NCBI GenBank assembly: GCA_030378005.1
Contig: JAUCGF010000072.1
Span: forward strand, 127,369 to 190,601
DNA: 63,233 nucleotides
Origin: Desulfococcaceae bacterium HSG9
GTDB lineage: Bacteria > Desulfobacterota > Desulfobacteria > Desulfobacterales > JAUCGF01
Direction of reading: 5' to 3'
The notes under the pieces were generated by a model. That model was not told the DNA's origin and ran no database searches. It saw only the letters and a list, made by a program, of their open reading frames with translations. Both the position numbers and the translations under genes were made by a program. This document shows, piece after piece, positions 35,322 to 45,290 of this stretch. The first letter of the stretch is position 1. Each line of letters begins with the position of its first letter.

Positions 35322-36121
35322 CTACTGCCGGGCACCGCCCTTTTTCCCGTGAATGATAACCGGCATTACGAACGGAATGCCTGGGGCTTTCAGCCGGCGT
35401 ATGACAGGGACGCTGAAAAAACCCCTGTTGATGTAAAGACAGGTGATTCTGAGATTCAGACAGCTTATTCGGTCGAGGAGGCGGGTGATAATCGAAACAG
35501 CGATCTCATCATGCCGGACAGCGATTATCGCTGTTGTGCCCCGCTTGTTCTTTCGGATAACATAAACGGCGGCGTATGCATAGAAGGCGCATGTGCCCGC
35601 CTCAGCCCGGTTTTTAACAATGTACGGCTCCTCTTTAGGATTCGGTCTGCCATAATAAGGGATGAGATTCCGGTCGATGGCGACACTCTGTTCACCATTG
35701 ATAATTCGGGGAGACAGACGCGCCCGCACCGCCCTGTTTATCAGACTTTCCAACTCATTCATATCATTATATTTTTCCTGATGATAATGGATATTTCAGC
35801 CGCACCGCACATCTCGCATTGTCCTACAAATATTTTCCACGCTGTCCCCCGCGGCGGCAGCCCGTGTCAGGATATGAAAAACAGTCCTATGAGCACAAAC
35901 GCCCTGAGTTTTAAGGGGAATATTTTTTCCAGGCAGGCTGTATAGGCGGCCTTATCAACGATGAGAGCAGCATACGTCGTTTCATCAAACGGCGGCACAA
36001 TCGTTTTATCAGGCATCATAGTGACGGACATGCTTGCTGTGTGATCTTTTGAACAGGTGGTTCGGGGCATAACGAACGTCCTTTTTCCAGTCGGTGTTTT
36101 GAGTATAACTGTGCGGCACAT
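35322..36121 (-). pseudogene. Decayed DDE transposase (ISH3/ISLre2-like)
   Basis: Two minus-strand fragments. 35322-35762 encodes 146 residues with NLIPYYGRPNPKEEPYIV, GTCAFYAYAAVYVI and CLYINRGFFSVPVI, a pattern typical of ISH3-type transposases. The conserved LDRGF Asp is replaced by Asn (YINRGF), removing a predicted catalytic residue, and the C-terminus is truncated after IHGKKGG. The upstream piece at 35867-36121 (MCRTVILKTPTGKRTF onward) is in another frame and may be the N-terminal remnant. The overlapping plus-strand frame at 35262-35945 is a shadow. Non-functional. Confidence 0.65.
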
Positions 36122-36418
36122 ACATGATATTCGGGAGAACCGCCTTGTTAAGGGATTTCAACACAATCCGACTGAATCAGATATTTTGCAACTTTTATAC
36201 CACTGATTCGGGCATTATTCAAAAAAAGGTTGCTAAAAATGATGCTTTCCTGTAAATATTACCAAAAATCAGAACATCAAAATTTAAAGAAAGACAGGAT
36301 TACAAAATATCTGTGCCAGCCCTCATTTGCAGGCGACCTAAAACAGGAAACGGAAATTTTGCGTTCTTACTTTCGGAGTGTACTTTGGCAATAATTTTTT
36401 AATGATTAAGGAGTAATG
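36122..36418. promoter_or_regulatory. Upstream region of the coiled-coil/Hdr gene run
   Basis: About 300 bp without a gene, AT-rich toward its right end. A Shine-Dalgarno AAGGAG lies at 36408-36413. I could not identify a convincing -35/-10 or -24/-12 pair. It presumably drives the long co-directional gene run beginning at 36419. Confidence 0.35.
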
Positions 36419-37435
36419 ATGGACACACAATATTCAGACCCCCAGGCCATCCTAAGAGCTTTTAAAAAATTACAGGCGGACCATGCTCAACAGGATGCTC
36501 GTATCGCCACTAAAGAAGATATTTCCGCCATACAGGAGGAAAAAGAGATTGTCAGCCAGGCGACCGGTTATACATCGGAGAGTATCTTTCAATCCCTTTC
36601 CCAATTGCAGACCGCTTTTGGGCAGTCGGCCGAAAGTTTAATTAAAGAAACAACGACCGAAACGGAAAAATTAGCATGTATCCAGAAGGCGATTCAAATC
36701 GAAAATCAGCTTCTGAAAACTTTGCACAACACTCAGGTTGCGGCGGAATCTCTGAATATTTTGCAACAGGAACACACCAAGGCCATTGAATCCCTTGAAG
36801 AAGGGTATCAGCAAAAATTCGACGATCTGGATACGGAGATAGATCGGCAAAAAGAAACTTGGGACACTGAAACTGAGGCACATCAAAGCATTCAAGCCAA
36901 ACAGGAAGCCGCGCTTCAGAGGGAACGTCAGCGGGAAGAAGAAGGTTATGACTATGACTCCAAGCGTCAGCGCACTGAAGACGCGGATGAGTATGAAAAA
37001 CGTAAACATGGGCTGGAGTATGAGCTGGGCGAGGAAAACCGAAACTGGGAGAAAGACTGGGCTGAACGGGAGAAATATCTTAAAGAACATGAGACTCAGT
37101 TTGAGGAATACAAAACTGAGGTCGAGGCCATGCCGACAAAAACTGATGAAGCTGTTAAAAAAGCCCGTGAAGAAGCGATTCGGGACACTGCCAAAGGAGA
37201 GGCACACAAGGCTCAGTTGTTGGAAAAGGAGGCCGAAGCCAGGAAGAATGTCTTTGAACTGAAAATCGAATCTCTCAATAAAACGGCGGAGCATCAAACT
37301 GCCCAAATTGCCGGTTTGTCTGAAAAACTCCAGGCGGCTTTGGCGCAAGTTCAGCAACTTGCATTGAATGCGGTAACCAGCGCAAGCCAGTCCATAACGG
37401 GCGGAACAACTCAATCTGAAGCAGAGGGAGTATAA
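36419..37435 (+). CDS. Coiled-coil protein A (paralogue of the next gene)
   Basis: 338 residues starting at the second of two adjacent ATGs, which has the better spacing from AAGGAG. Almost wholly alpha-helical and charged, with long heptad-like coiled coils at about residues 20-130 and 140-320. The C-terminal ~130 residues align with protein B at 37441: EREKYLKEHETQFEEYKTEV, then AVKKAREEA, then LKIESLNKTAEHQTAQIAG. It ends in a Ser/Thr/Gly-rich tail. Family not recognised; no signal peptide. A and B probably form a hetero-oligomeric filament or scaffold. Confidence 0.75.
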   Translation: MDTQYSDPQAILRAFKKLQADHAQQDARIATKEDISAIQEEKEIVSQATGYTSESIFQSLSQLQTAFGQSAESLIKETTTETEKLACIQKAIQIENQLLKTLHNTQVAAESLNILQQEHTKAIESLEEGYQQKFDDLDTEIDRQKETWDTETEAHQSIQAKQEAALQRERQREEEGYDYDSKRQRTEDADEYEKRKHGLEYELGEENRNWEKDWAEREKYLKEHETQFEEYKTEVEAMPTKTDEAVKKAREEAIRDTAKGEAHKAQLLEKEAEARKNVFELKIESLNKTAEHQTAQIAGLSEKLQAALAQVQQLALNAVTSASQSITGGTTQSEAEGV

Positions 37436-37440
37436 TCATA

Positions 37441-38487
37441 ATGAAAAGACCGACCATTAAAGATACAAAAGCCCAGATTCTTGTAGCATATAAGGAATTG
37501 GAACAAATTTATCAACAGTCGCTTAAAGAGAAACATGCATCAGCCTCCGAAAAACCTGCAAAAGTCGAAGCTAAGGCGGAGAAAGATGTTGCCAAAGCAA
37601 AGATGAAGGACGTGATTGAAGCTCTGGAACATATCGGGGAAATGTTTAACACCGCTGTCAGCCGATTATCCGGAGATCTGCTTGCAGAGGCATCCCGTCT
37701 CAAAGATGTCAGTTTCCAACTGGAAACGGAAACGCATCGCCTCACCGAACTCTACGATCTGGAGATCGGAGAGGACACGCTGGGAGAGTTGCTCAAGCAA
37801 TACGCTGAAACCGCAGAAGCTTGTGAAAATGCTCTTGAGGAAAAACGTGAGTCGCTTGAAAAAGAACTGGCTGAAAAAAAGAACGCCTGGAATGAAGATA
37901 AAGAAGAAACCATCCGGCAGATGAAGGAGCGGAAAGCCTCGGATAAAAAGACCCGTGAGCGTGAAAATGCTGAATACGCTTATACACTGACGCTCAATCG
38001 CGGTGTCAGTGATGTAGAATATGAGCGAGAGGAAAAAGAGTCGGAACTGGCTCTTGAGGAAACCCGTGAAGTTCGTAACGCGGAATGGGAAGAAAAGGAA
38101 AAACAGGTCTCTGAGCGGGAAAAGCAGTTTGAGGAACACAAGCAGAAGGTTGAAAGTTTTCCCAAAGAATTGGAAGATGCTGTCAAAAAGGCCAAAGAAG
38201 AAGGGGCCGGTATTGCCCGGAAACAGGCTGGTATCAAGGCGGAATTGCGATCCAAAGAAATTACAGGGGAACAAGCGGCTTATGATTTGAAAATTCAGGC
38301 TATGGAAGAAGAGATCAGCAAGCAGGCCGCAGGAATTGAGAGCTTGAGTCAGCAATTGGAAGTCGCCACCCGACAGGCCCAGGAACTTGCGATCAAAGCC
38401 ATCGAAGGCGCATCAGGCCAGACATCTTTCAGAGAATTAAAAGAACTTGCTATGGAGCAAGCCAAAAATCCGATGAAGAGAAAGTGA
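37441..38487 (+). CDS. Coiled-coil protein B (paralogue of the previous gene)
   Basis: 348 residues, helical, Lys/Glu-rich, beginning 5 nt after gene A. Shares the C-terminal block with A (KEREKQFEEHK-type segment, AVKKAKEEG, LKIQAMEEEISKQAAGIESL, QAQELAIKAI) and has a distinct N-terminal region with IGEMFNTAVSRLSGDLLAEA. Probably arose by tandem duplication with A. Its stop codon overlaps a possible GTG start of the DUF3141 gene, so the three genes are likely one transcript. Confidence 0.75.
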   Translation: MKRPTIKDTKAQILVAYKELEQIYQQSLKEKHASASEKPAKVEAKAEKDVAKAKMKDVIEALEHIGEMFNTAVSRLSGDLLAEASRLKDVSFQLETETHRLTELYDLEIGEDTLGELLKQYAETAEACENALEEKRESLEKELAEKKNAWNEDKEETIRQMKERKASDKKTRERENAEYAYTLTLNRGVSDVEYEREEKESELALEETREVRNAEWEEKEKQVSEREKQFEEHKQKVESFPKELEDAVKKAKEEGAGIARKQAGIKAELRSKEITGEQAAYDLKIQAMEEEISKQAAGIESLSQQLEVATRQAQELAIKAIEGASGQTSFRELKELAMEQAKNPMKRK

Positions 38488-38531
38488 TTCCTGTTAGATT
38501 AGATGGGGAACATAAAAAGGACGCAAATAAA

Positions 38532-40724
38532 ATGACTGCAAATAAAAGTGATAATTTATTTTCAATCCCGAACTCTATGACCGAATATCTGATCGACGCC
38601 GGCCAAAGGTCGGTTTTATACTGGGATACAATGCGCCGGCGTGGAAATCAATATTTGGATCATATAGCGCAAAGTACTCCGCATGTGCTTAAATTTGACT
38701 ATGAACTGATCATTAACGGACGCTCACTACCTGAACCGGTCAATTACGGTCTTGTTAAAATAATTCCGCCCAAGGGTGTTACTATCGAAGAGCGCAAGCG
38801 TCCGTTTGTGGTGATTGATCCACGCGCCGGCCACGGTCCCGGTATCGGCGGCTTTAAGGCGGACAGTGAAATCGGTGTTGCGCTGGCGGAAGGGCATCCC
38901 TGTTATTTTATCGGGTTTACACCGATGCCTGAACCGAATCAGACCATTGAAACGGTTATGCATGCCGAAGCCTATTTCTTAAAACGAATACATGAACTGC
39001 ATCCTAAGGCGGATGGCAAACCGGTTGTTATCGGCAACTGCCAGGCGGGCTGGGCGGTTATGATGCTGGCGGCGACGCTACCTGACCTCTGCGGACCGAT
39101 AATTGTAGCCGGATCGCCGATTTCTTACTGGGAAGGCGTACACGGCCAAAACCCCATGCGGTATAGCGGCGGTATGCTGGGCGGAAGTTGGCTATCAGCA
39201 TTGTTCAGTGATATGGGAGATGGAAAATTCGACGGCGCATGGCTGGTGCAAAATTTCGAATCGCTGAATCCGGCCAATACGCTCTGGGGCAAACAATACA
39301 ATCTTTATTCACAAGTTGACACCGAAGCGTCGCGCTACCTGAAGTTCGAGCGCTGGTGGGGCGGTCATGTCTTTTTGAGTGGTGCGGAAATCAAGTATAT
39401 CGTAAACAATCTTTTTGTGGGCAACAAACTCAGTAGTGCCGAAATCGTAACTTCCGGGAATATAAATGTCGATCTGCGTAAAATTCGCTCGCCAATCGTT
39501 TGTTTCTGCTCTAAAGGCGACAATATAACGCCGCCGCAACAGGCCCTCGGATGGATTACAGATTTGTATCATAGTGTCGATGATATTCACGCCGCCGGCC
39601 AGACCATCGTTTACTGCCTGCATGATCGCGTTGGTCATCTGGGAATCTTCGTATCCGGTGGCGTGGCTCGCAAGGAACACTTTGAATTTGCATCCAATAT
39701 CGATTTCATCGACTGTCTGCCTCCCGGCCTGTACGAGGCGGTTATTGAAAAAACTGATGAGGATGACGCCAATCCGGGCCTGGTGGTCGGCGACCACATC
39801 TCCCGCTTTGAAAGACGCACGTTAGATGATATTCGCGCTTTGGGCGGCAACACGTTGGAAGACAATCGCTGTTTCGCAACAGTTGCGCGGCTGTCGGAAG
39901 TCTGTCAGGGTTTGTACCGCACAACGTACCAGCCGATGGTACGCGCAATGACCACTGAAAAAAGCGCTGAACTGATGCGGCGCCTGCATCCATTGCGACT
40001 GGGATATGAACTTCTGTCTGATCGCAATCCGATGATGAAATCTGTGGAATCGACCGCAAAGTGGGTGACGACACACCGTCAGCCGGTTAAACCGGACAAC
40101 CCCTTTCTTCAGTGGCAGACACTATGTTCCGATATGTTGACGGTAAATCTCAATATTTATCGCGACTGGCGCGATATGATGACCGAACAGATGTTTTTTG
40201 GCGTCTATAACCAACCCTGGCTGCAAGCCCTGATGGGGCTGCGCGCATCAGACGATCCACCCCGCAAACATCCCGGACACACTTCTGAGCATCTGGCGTT
40301 TATAGAGTGGCGAAAAAGAGAAATCATGGCCGGTATGGAAATAGGAGGCCCGCGTGAGGCCGTGCTGCGCGGGTTGATTTATGTTCGTATGCCGGAGGGC
40401 GTGTCAGACGAACGCGGTTTTGAAATGATCCGCCGTATTCGCCGTATTCGTGCCAAGCAATACGGCAACAAACCTCTGGCAGAATTCAAACAAACTTACC
40501 GTGAACAATTTTTTATGGTACTTATGGATGAGCGTCGCGCCGTTGCAGCCATCCCGCAACTGCTCGCAGAATTTGAAGACGCGGGGCCGGAACTTTTTAA
40601 AATGATTCGTAAAGTCGCCACCGCCAGCGGCTCTTTAGGTACAGAGGCGCAACTGCGCTTGGAAGAGATAAAAGCGTTGTTTATTCCGGCTTCAAAATAT
40701 AAACCTGTAATGAGGGATACCTAA
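38532..40724 (+). CDS. DUF3141 alpha/beta-hydrolase-like protein
   Basis: About 730 residues from the ATG at 38532 (a GTG at 38484 overlapping the previous stop is an alternative). Matches the DUF3141 family: SMTEYLIDAGQRSVLYWDTM, RPFVVIDPRAGHGPGIGGFK, GHPCYFIGF and a nucleophile-elbow-like GNCQAGWA where Cys takes the usual Ser position. Downstream are NPMRYSGGMLGGSWL and FERWWGGHVFL. The fold resembles polyhydroxyalkanoate synthase/lipase enzymes, and a Cys nucleophile fits PHA-synthase-like chemistry, but the activity is unknown. It lies between the coiled-coil pair and hdrC with tight spacing. Confidence 0.85.
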   Translation: MTANKSDNLFSIPNSMTEYLIDAGQRSVLYWDTMRRRGNQYLDHIAQSTPHVLKFDYELIINGRSLPEPVNYGLVKIIPPKGVTIEERKRPFVVIDPRAGHGPGIGGFKADSEIGVALAEGHPCYFIGFTPMPEPNQTIETVMHAEAYFLKRIHELHPKADGKPVVIGNCQAGWAVMMLAATLPDLCGPIIVAGSPISYWEGVHGQNPMRYSGGMLGGSWLSALFSDMGDGKFDGAWLVQNFESLNPANTLWGKQYNLYSQVDTEASRYLKFERWWGGHVFLSGAEIKYIVNNLFVGNKLSSAEIVTSGNINVDLRKIRSPIVCFCSKGDNITPPQQALGWITDLYHSVDDIHAAGQTIVYCLHDRVGHLGIFVSGGVARKEHFEFASNIDFIDCLPPGLYEAVIEKTDEDDANPGLVVGDHISRFERRTLDDIRALGGNTLEDNRCFATVARLSEVCQGLYRTTYQPMVRAMTTEKSAELMRRLHPLRLGYELLSDRNPMMKSVESTAKWVTTHRQPVKPDNPFLQWQTLCSDMLTVNLNIYRDWRDMMTEQMFFGVYNQPWLQALMGLRASDDPPRKHPGHTSEHLAFIEWRKREIMAGMEIGGPREAVLRGLIYVRMPEGVSDERGFEMIRRIRRIRAKQYGNKPLAEFKQTYREQFFMVLMDERRAVAAIPQLLAEFEDAGPELFKMIRKVATASGSLGTEAQLRLEEIKALFIPASKYKPVMRDT

Positions 40725-40726
40725 AT

Positions 40727-41371
40727 ATGCCAAAACCTATACACCAATTCATACCTGCAACCGCAAAGAACCTGGTTCAAGAGGTTATGAAACGTTCCGG
40801 GCAAAACCTGACGGCGTGTTATCAGTGCCGGAGATGTGCCGCCGGATGCCCGGTAGCCGAAGAAACCGGTTATATGACGCCGGATCGTCTTATTCGTATG
40901 ATTGTCACCGGTGATTGTCAAGGTGTGTTTAACAATAAACTGGTGTGGCAATGCGTTTCCTGCCTGACTTGCGGTGCGCGCTGCCCTAATGACATCAAAA
41001 CCGCCAAGATTAATGACACCTTGAAACAAATGACGCTCGAAGCTCGCGTAAAGCCGTTGACGCCCAAAGTCGCTTTCTTTCATGATGCCTTTACAAAATC
41101 TGCCACACGCTGGGGGCGGGTCAATGAACCGGAATTTATGAGCTTTTACGAGCTAAAAAATTTTCTTAATGATACCGCCGAGAAGAATTTGAAAGCCTTT
41201 ATTAAAGAGGTTCGCCAGCAGGTTGAATTCGGTGCGGCCATGGCCAAACTCCGGCGTTTGCATTTCGGTTTTGAGATGTCTCAAGGGCGTCGTGAGATAA
41301 AGCAATTGCTGAAAAAGCATCAAAGAATGAAAAAAGGGCAAGTCGAGACAAAGGAAAACCAATGGAAATAG
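40727..41371 (+). CDS. hdrC: Heterodisulfide reductase subunit C-like protein
   Basis: 214 residues, soluble HdrC with two 4Fe-4S motifs: CYQCRRCAAGCPVA and CVSCLTCGARCPND near residues 27-37 and 65-75. It transfers electrons between the flavin subunit HdrA and the catalytic HdrB. Starts 2 nt after the DUF3141 stop and overlaps hdrB by 10 nt. The C-terminal tail is basic. Confidence 0.9.
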   Translation: MPKPIHQFIPATAKNLVQEVMKRSGQNLTACYQCRRCAAGCPVAEETGYMTPDRLIRMIVTGDCQGVFNNKLVWQCVSCLTCGARCPNDIKTAKINDTLKQMTLEARVKPLTPKVAFFHDAFTKSATRWGRVNEPEFMSFYELKNFLNDTAEKNLKAFIKEVRQQVEFGAAMAKLRRLHFGFEMSQGRREIKQLLKKHQRMKKGQVETKENQWK

Positions 41372-42237
41372 CATATTACCCCGGATGCAGCCTCAAACAA
41401 TCATCCGCACTTTATGATGTTCAATGCCGTCAGGTTTTTGAAGCGCTTGGCATCACACTGACCGAGCTTGAAGATTGGAACTGCTGCGGGGCGACATCGG
41501 CCGCCAAAGTCGATGATTTTTTAGCTGTCGCTCTATCGGCTCGTAACCTTGGCATTGCCGAAGCTTCCGGTTATGATCAAGTGGTGATTCCCTGTTCGGC
41601 CTGTTACTCCAAAACAATGGTGGCGCAACAGCGTCTGCGTGATGATTCGATGTTAAGAGATGAAATCAACGAGGGAATTACGCAAAAAGTGAACGGAAAG
41701 GTCAAAGTTGCGTCAATTCTGGAAGCCTTGCTTGAAACCGTACATTCCGGCAGTTTAAAAAAACGAGTGCAAAAAAAGTTTCGAGGACTCAATCCGGTTT
41801 GCTATTATGGCTGTATGTTGACCCGTTTTCCCTATAACGTCTCTGTACCTGATGATGTGGAAAATCCCCAAGGCATGGAGATAGTGCTGAAAGTACTGGG
41901 AGCCAACCCTCTGGATTGGAATGCCAAAACCGCTTGTTGCGGCGCATCCGCAGCCGTCAATGATCATCAAACGTCGTTGAATCTGATGGGAAAAATAATG
42001 CAGGATGCGGTGTCCCGAGGCGCTGACTGCATGGTTGTCACTTGCCCGATGTGTCAGCTGAATATGGACGCCTGGCAGGAAACTTTTTGCCAATTGAACG
42101 GTATCCATGAGCGGCTGCCAGTCTATTTTTTGACCGAACTGATCGGCCTGGCTATCGGCATGAATGTTAAGGAGTTGCAAATTGACAGACATTTTACAGA
42201 TAGCACGACATTAGTGAAGGAGTTAGGATTGATATGA
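41362..42237 (+). CDS. hdrB: Heterodisulfide reductase subunit B-like protein
   Basis: 291 residues with two complete CCG domains, the ligands of the non-cubane Fe-S clusters: YYPGCSLKQSS, NCCGATSA, PCSACYSKT, and then CYYGCMLTR, ACCGASAAV, TCPMCQLNMD. In sulfate reducers the natural disulfide substrate is not CoM-S-S-CoB, so the partner is unknown; DsrC or another thiol acceptor is often suggested. Overlaps hdrC and hdrA on either side. Confidence 0.92.
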   Translation: MEIAYYPGCSLKQSSALYDVQCRQVFEALGITLTELEDWNCCGATSAAKVDDFLAVALSARNLGIAEASGYDQVVIPCSACYSKTMVAQQRLRDDSMLRDEINEGITQKVNGKVKVASILEALLETVHSGSLKKRVQKKFRGLNPVCYYGCMLTRFPYNVSVPDDVENPQGMEIVLKVLGANPLDWNAKTACCGASAAVNDHQTSLNLMGKIMQDAVSRGADCMVVTCPMCQLNMDAWQETFCQLNGIHERLPVYFLTELIGLAIGMNVKELQIDRHFTDSTTLVKELGLI

Positions 42238-45200
42238 ATGTTCAAGATAAAAAAAATTCCCGCACACGCGGCGTAGTACTCGTTGTCGGCGGCGGCATTG
42301 GCGGAATGCAAGCGGCGCTGGATCTGGCCAATAGCGGATTCAAAGTTCATATCATTCAAGAGGAATCTTCCATTGGCGGGACTATGGTAATGCTGGATAA
42401 AACCTTTCCTACCGGTGATTGCGCCATGTGCATGATTTCACCTAAGATGGTGGAAGTCGGTCGTCATCCCAATATCCAGCTACACACATTGGCGGAAATG
42501 GTCGGTGTGGAGGGTGAGGCCGGAGATTTTACCGTCCACATTAAACAGCATCCGCGTTATGTGGACGCGGATAAATGCACCGGATGCGGCGTGTGTGAAA
42601 ACAAATGTCCTCGGCTGGTTGCCGACCAATTCCAGCAGGGGTTGTCCAAACGCCGGGCTGTTCACACCATGTTATCCCAAGCCGTACCCAATACGCGCGT
42701 TATTGATGCGAAGCATTGCCTTTTTTTGCAGCGCAACCGCTGCCGTGCGTGTGAAAAATTTTGCACGGCCGGTGCTATCTGTTATGATGATACGGAAAAA
42801 ATGTTTGATCTGAATGTGGGTGCTGTTATCCTGTGCCCCGGTCTGGCGCGCTATGATCCTCGAAAACGACAAGAACTCGGATTCGGGCGTTGGGGCAGTG
42901 TGGTCACGTCAATTCAATTTGAAAGAATTTTGTCAGCTTCCGGCCCTTATCAGGCGGAAATCAAACGTCCTGGAGATGAAAAACACCCTCGTAAAATCGC
43001 CTGGCTTCAATGCGTGGGATCACGCGATCCGCACAACGCCAATCCTTGGTGTTCCTCGGTTTGCTGCATGTATGCCACCAAACAGGCCGTGATCGCCAAA
43101 GAGCATGATCCTAATATCGAACCTACCATTTTTTATATGGAGATGCGGGCCTTTGGCAAAGATTTTGATAAATATGTTGAACGTGCCAAAAATGAATACG
43201 GAGTGCGCTATATTCGTGCGATGATATCGGATGTCAAGAATGTTTATGGCTCCGAAGATCTCATTTTACGTTACGCCAAACCTGACGGTGTGCTTGTGGA
43301 TGAAACATTTGACCTGTTCGTGCTTTCTATCGGTTTTGAACCGCGTTCGAATACGCCGGCACTTGTCCAAAGTCTGGGTGTCGGGTGCGATACCGATGGC
43401 TTTCCCCAGGTCAATCATTTTAAACCGTCAGCAACAGACCGTCCAGGCGTGTTCGTTGCCGGAACTTTTCAGAATCCCAAGGATATTCCGGAAACTGTGA
43501 TACAGGGAAGCGCCGTGGCTGGAAGCGCGATGGCGCTTTTGAGCGATTCCCGTGGAACCGAAGTGACCGTCAAAACGCTGCCGCCGGAAAGAGAGGTGCC
43601 TGCCGATGATGTCCGTATCGGCGTTCAGGTGTGCCGCTGCGGCATCAATATCGCTCAAACCGTGGATGTACTGGCAGTGGTGGATGCGGTCAAAGACCTG
43701 CCGGGCGTGGTTCATGCCGAAGATATGATTTACGCTTGCGCTCAGGATGGCCAGGAACACATCAAAAACCTGATTCGGGATAAAAATTTGAATCGTGTTG
43801 TGGTGGCTTCCTGCACGCCGCGCACCCACGAACCTCTTTTTCAAGATACGGTTAGGGAGGCGGGCCTGAACAAATATCTTTTTGAATTAGCCGATATCCG
43901 CGAACAGTGCGCTTGGTGCCATATGCGCCAAAACGAGATTGCCACGCAAAAAGCCATTGGTATCGTCAAAATGAGTATCGCCAAAGCCCAGCGTCTGGCC
44001 CCTGTGGATATTGATACGGTCGATGTCACTCCCGCTGCCATGATTATCGGCGGAGGCGCAGCGGGCATAACAGCAGCACTTTCCCTGGCTGAACAGGGCT
44101 TTGATGTTCATCTTGTGGAAAAAGAAAAAGAGTTGGGCGGTCTGGTAAATCATCTGTTGCACACCTTGGATGGAAGTGATGTGCGGCAATTTATCCGTCA
44201 ACAAATTGCCGCTGTGGAAGCGCATCCGCGTATCACGGTGCATAAGGATGCCCAAGTGTACCACTGTGACGGTTTTGTGGGCAATTTCAAAACCGAACTG
44301 ACGGATGGGGCCAAATTTGAACACGGCATCGTTTTAATCGCAACCGGCGGCGTCGAATATGAACCGGATGAGTATGCCTATCACGAAAGTGAACGTATCA
44401 TCACCCAGAGGGAACTTGAAAAAAAATTAGCGCATAAAAAACCCCAAGCCGGCGAACATTATGTGATGATTCAATGCGTGGGTTCGCGCGAAGAACCCCA
44501 CAACGTCTGCTCACGGATATGCTGTCAGGATGCCGTCAAAAATGCCATTGCCATCAAAAAACGTACCCCCGATGCTCAGGTGACTATCCTTTACCGTGAT
44601 ATACGCACCTATGGTTTGAGAGAACAATTTTACGCCCAGGCGCGTGATTTGGGTGTTTTGTTCATGCGGTTTGAAACCGAGCGTAAGCCAATTGTATCGG
44701 TGAATCCATCTGAAATTAAAGTGAACGCTTTTGATTATCTTTTAGATCGAGATATTGAGATGGATGCCGATTTCGTGGTGCTGTCAACCGGGCTGAGGCC
44801 TAATCCGTCAGCCGAAAAAATCGGTAAAATGTATAAACTCACCCGCAATGCCGACGGCTATTTCATGGAAGCGCATATCAAATTGCGGCCAGTGGATTTT
44901 CCTTCAGAAGGCCTGTTTATCGCCGGTCTTGCCCATGCTCCCAAAAACCTTGACGAAACCATCAACCAGGCGCAAGCGGCTGCCGGACGTGCCGGTGCGC
45001 TGCTCTCCCAGGAACGGCTCACCGTTTCCGGCATCATCGCCAAGCATGACCGCGAGCGCTGCATGTCCTGTCTCGCCTGTTTTCGCGCCTGTCCATACGA
45101 CTCGCCGTTTATTGATGAAGACGGCAAAATCAGCCATAATGAAATCAAATGCACTGGCTGCGGAATCTGCGCTGGCGTATGCCCTGCTAAAGCGTTTCAG

Positions 45201-45254
45201 GTGAACGGTTTTCGGGATGAGCAGATTTTGGCGATGATTGATGAGGTGGCATAG
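42234..45254 (+). CDS. hdrA: HdrA flavoprotein, long double-module form
   Basis: 1006 residues, about 1.5 times methanogen HdrA. Module 1 has the FAD motif VVGGGIGGMQAALDL near residue 18, FPTGDCAMCMISPKM, ferredoxin Cys CTGCGVCENKCP from Cys115, and CVGSRDP. Module 2 repeats a flavin Rossmann (MIIGGGAAGITAALSL near residue 605) with its own CVGSREEPHN, and the protein ends with two 4Fe-4S motifs CMSCLACFRACP (from Cys943) and CTGCGICAGVCP (from Cys973). Such HdrA-HdrA fusions are candidates for flavin-based electron bifurcation. ATGA overlap with hdrB. Confidence 0.92.
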   Translation: MNVQDKKNSRTRGVVLVVGGGIGGMQAALDLANSGFKVHIIQEESSIGGTMVMLDKTFPTGDCAMCMISPKMVEVGRHPNIQLHTLAEMVGVEGEAGDFTVHIKQHPRYVDADKCTGCGVCENKCPRLVADQFQQGLSKRRAVHTMLSQAVPNTRVIDAKHCLFLQRNRCRACEKFCTAGAICYDDTEKMFDLNVGAVILCPGLARYDPRKRQELGFGRWGSVVTSIQFERILSASGPYQAEIKRPGDEKHPRKIAWLQCVGSRDPHNANPWCSSVCCMYATKQAVIAKEHDPNIEPTIFYMEMRAFGKDFDKYVERAKNEYGVRYIRAMISDVKNVYGSEDLILRYAKPDGVLVDETFDLFVLSIGFEPRSNTPALVQSLGVGCDTDGFPQVNHFKPSATDRPGVFVAGTFQNPKDIPETVIQGSAVAGSAMALLSDSRGTEVTVKTLPPEREVPADDVRIGVQVCRCGINIAQTVDVLAVVDAVKDLPGVVHAEDMIYACAQDGQEHIKNLIRDKNLNRVVVASCTPRTHEPLFQDTVREAGLNKYLFELADIREQCAWCHMRQNEIATQKAIGIVKMSIAKAQRLAPVDIDTVDVTPAAMIIGGGAAGITAALSLAEQGFDVHLVEKEKELGGLVNHLLHTLDGSDVRQFIRQQIAAVEAHPRITVHKDAQVYHCDGFVGNFKTELTDGAKFEHGIVLIATGGVEYEPDEYAYHESERIITQRELEKKLAHKKPQAGEHYVMIQCVGSREEPHNVCSRICCQDAVKNAIAIKKRTPDAQVTILYRDIRTYGLREQFYAQARDLGVLFMRFETERKPIVSVNPSEIKVNAFDYLLDRDIEMDADFVVLSTGLRPNPSAEKIGKMYKLTRNADGYFMEAHIKLRPVDFPSEGLFIAGLAHAPKNLDETINQAQAAAGRAGALLSQERLTVSGIIAKHDRERCMSCLACFRACPYDSPFIDEDGKISHNEIKCTGCGICAGVCPAKAFQVNGFRDEQILAMIDEVA

Positions 45255-45290
45255 ATAAAGTGCAAACTGGAAAACAGAGAAAATTTAATA

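Noticed and set aside
35262..35945. Plus-strand 227-codon frame
   Set aside because: It is antisense to recognisable transposase sequence on the minus strand and has no ribosome site or known pattern.
36671..37414. Minus-strand 247-codon frame opposite coiled-coil gene A
   Set aside because: Phe/Leu-rich shadow of a Glu/Lys-rich coiled coil on the plus strand; the same applies to 37666-38355.
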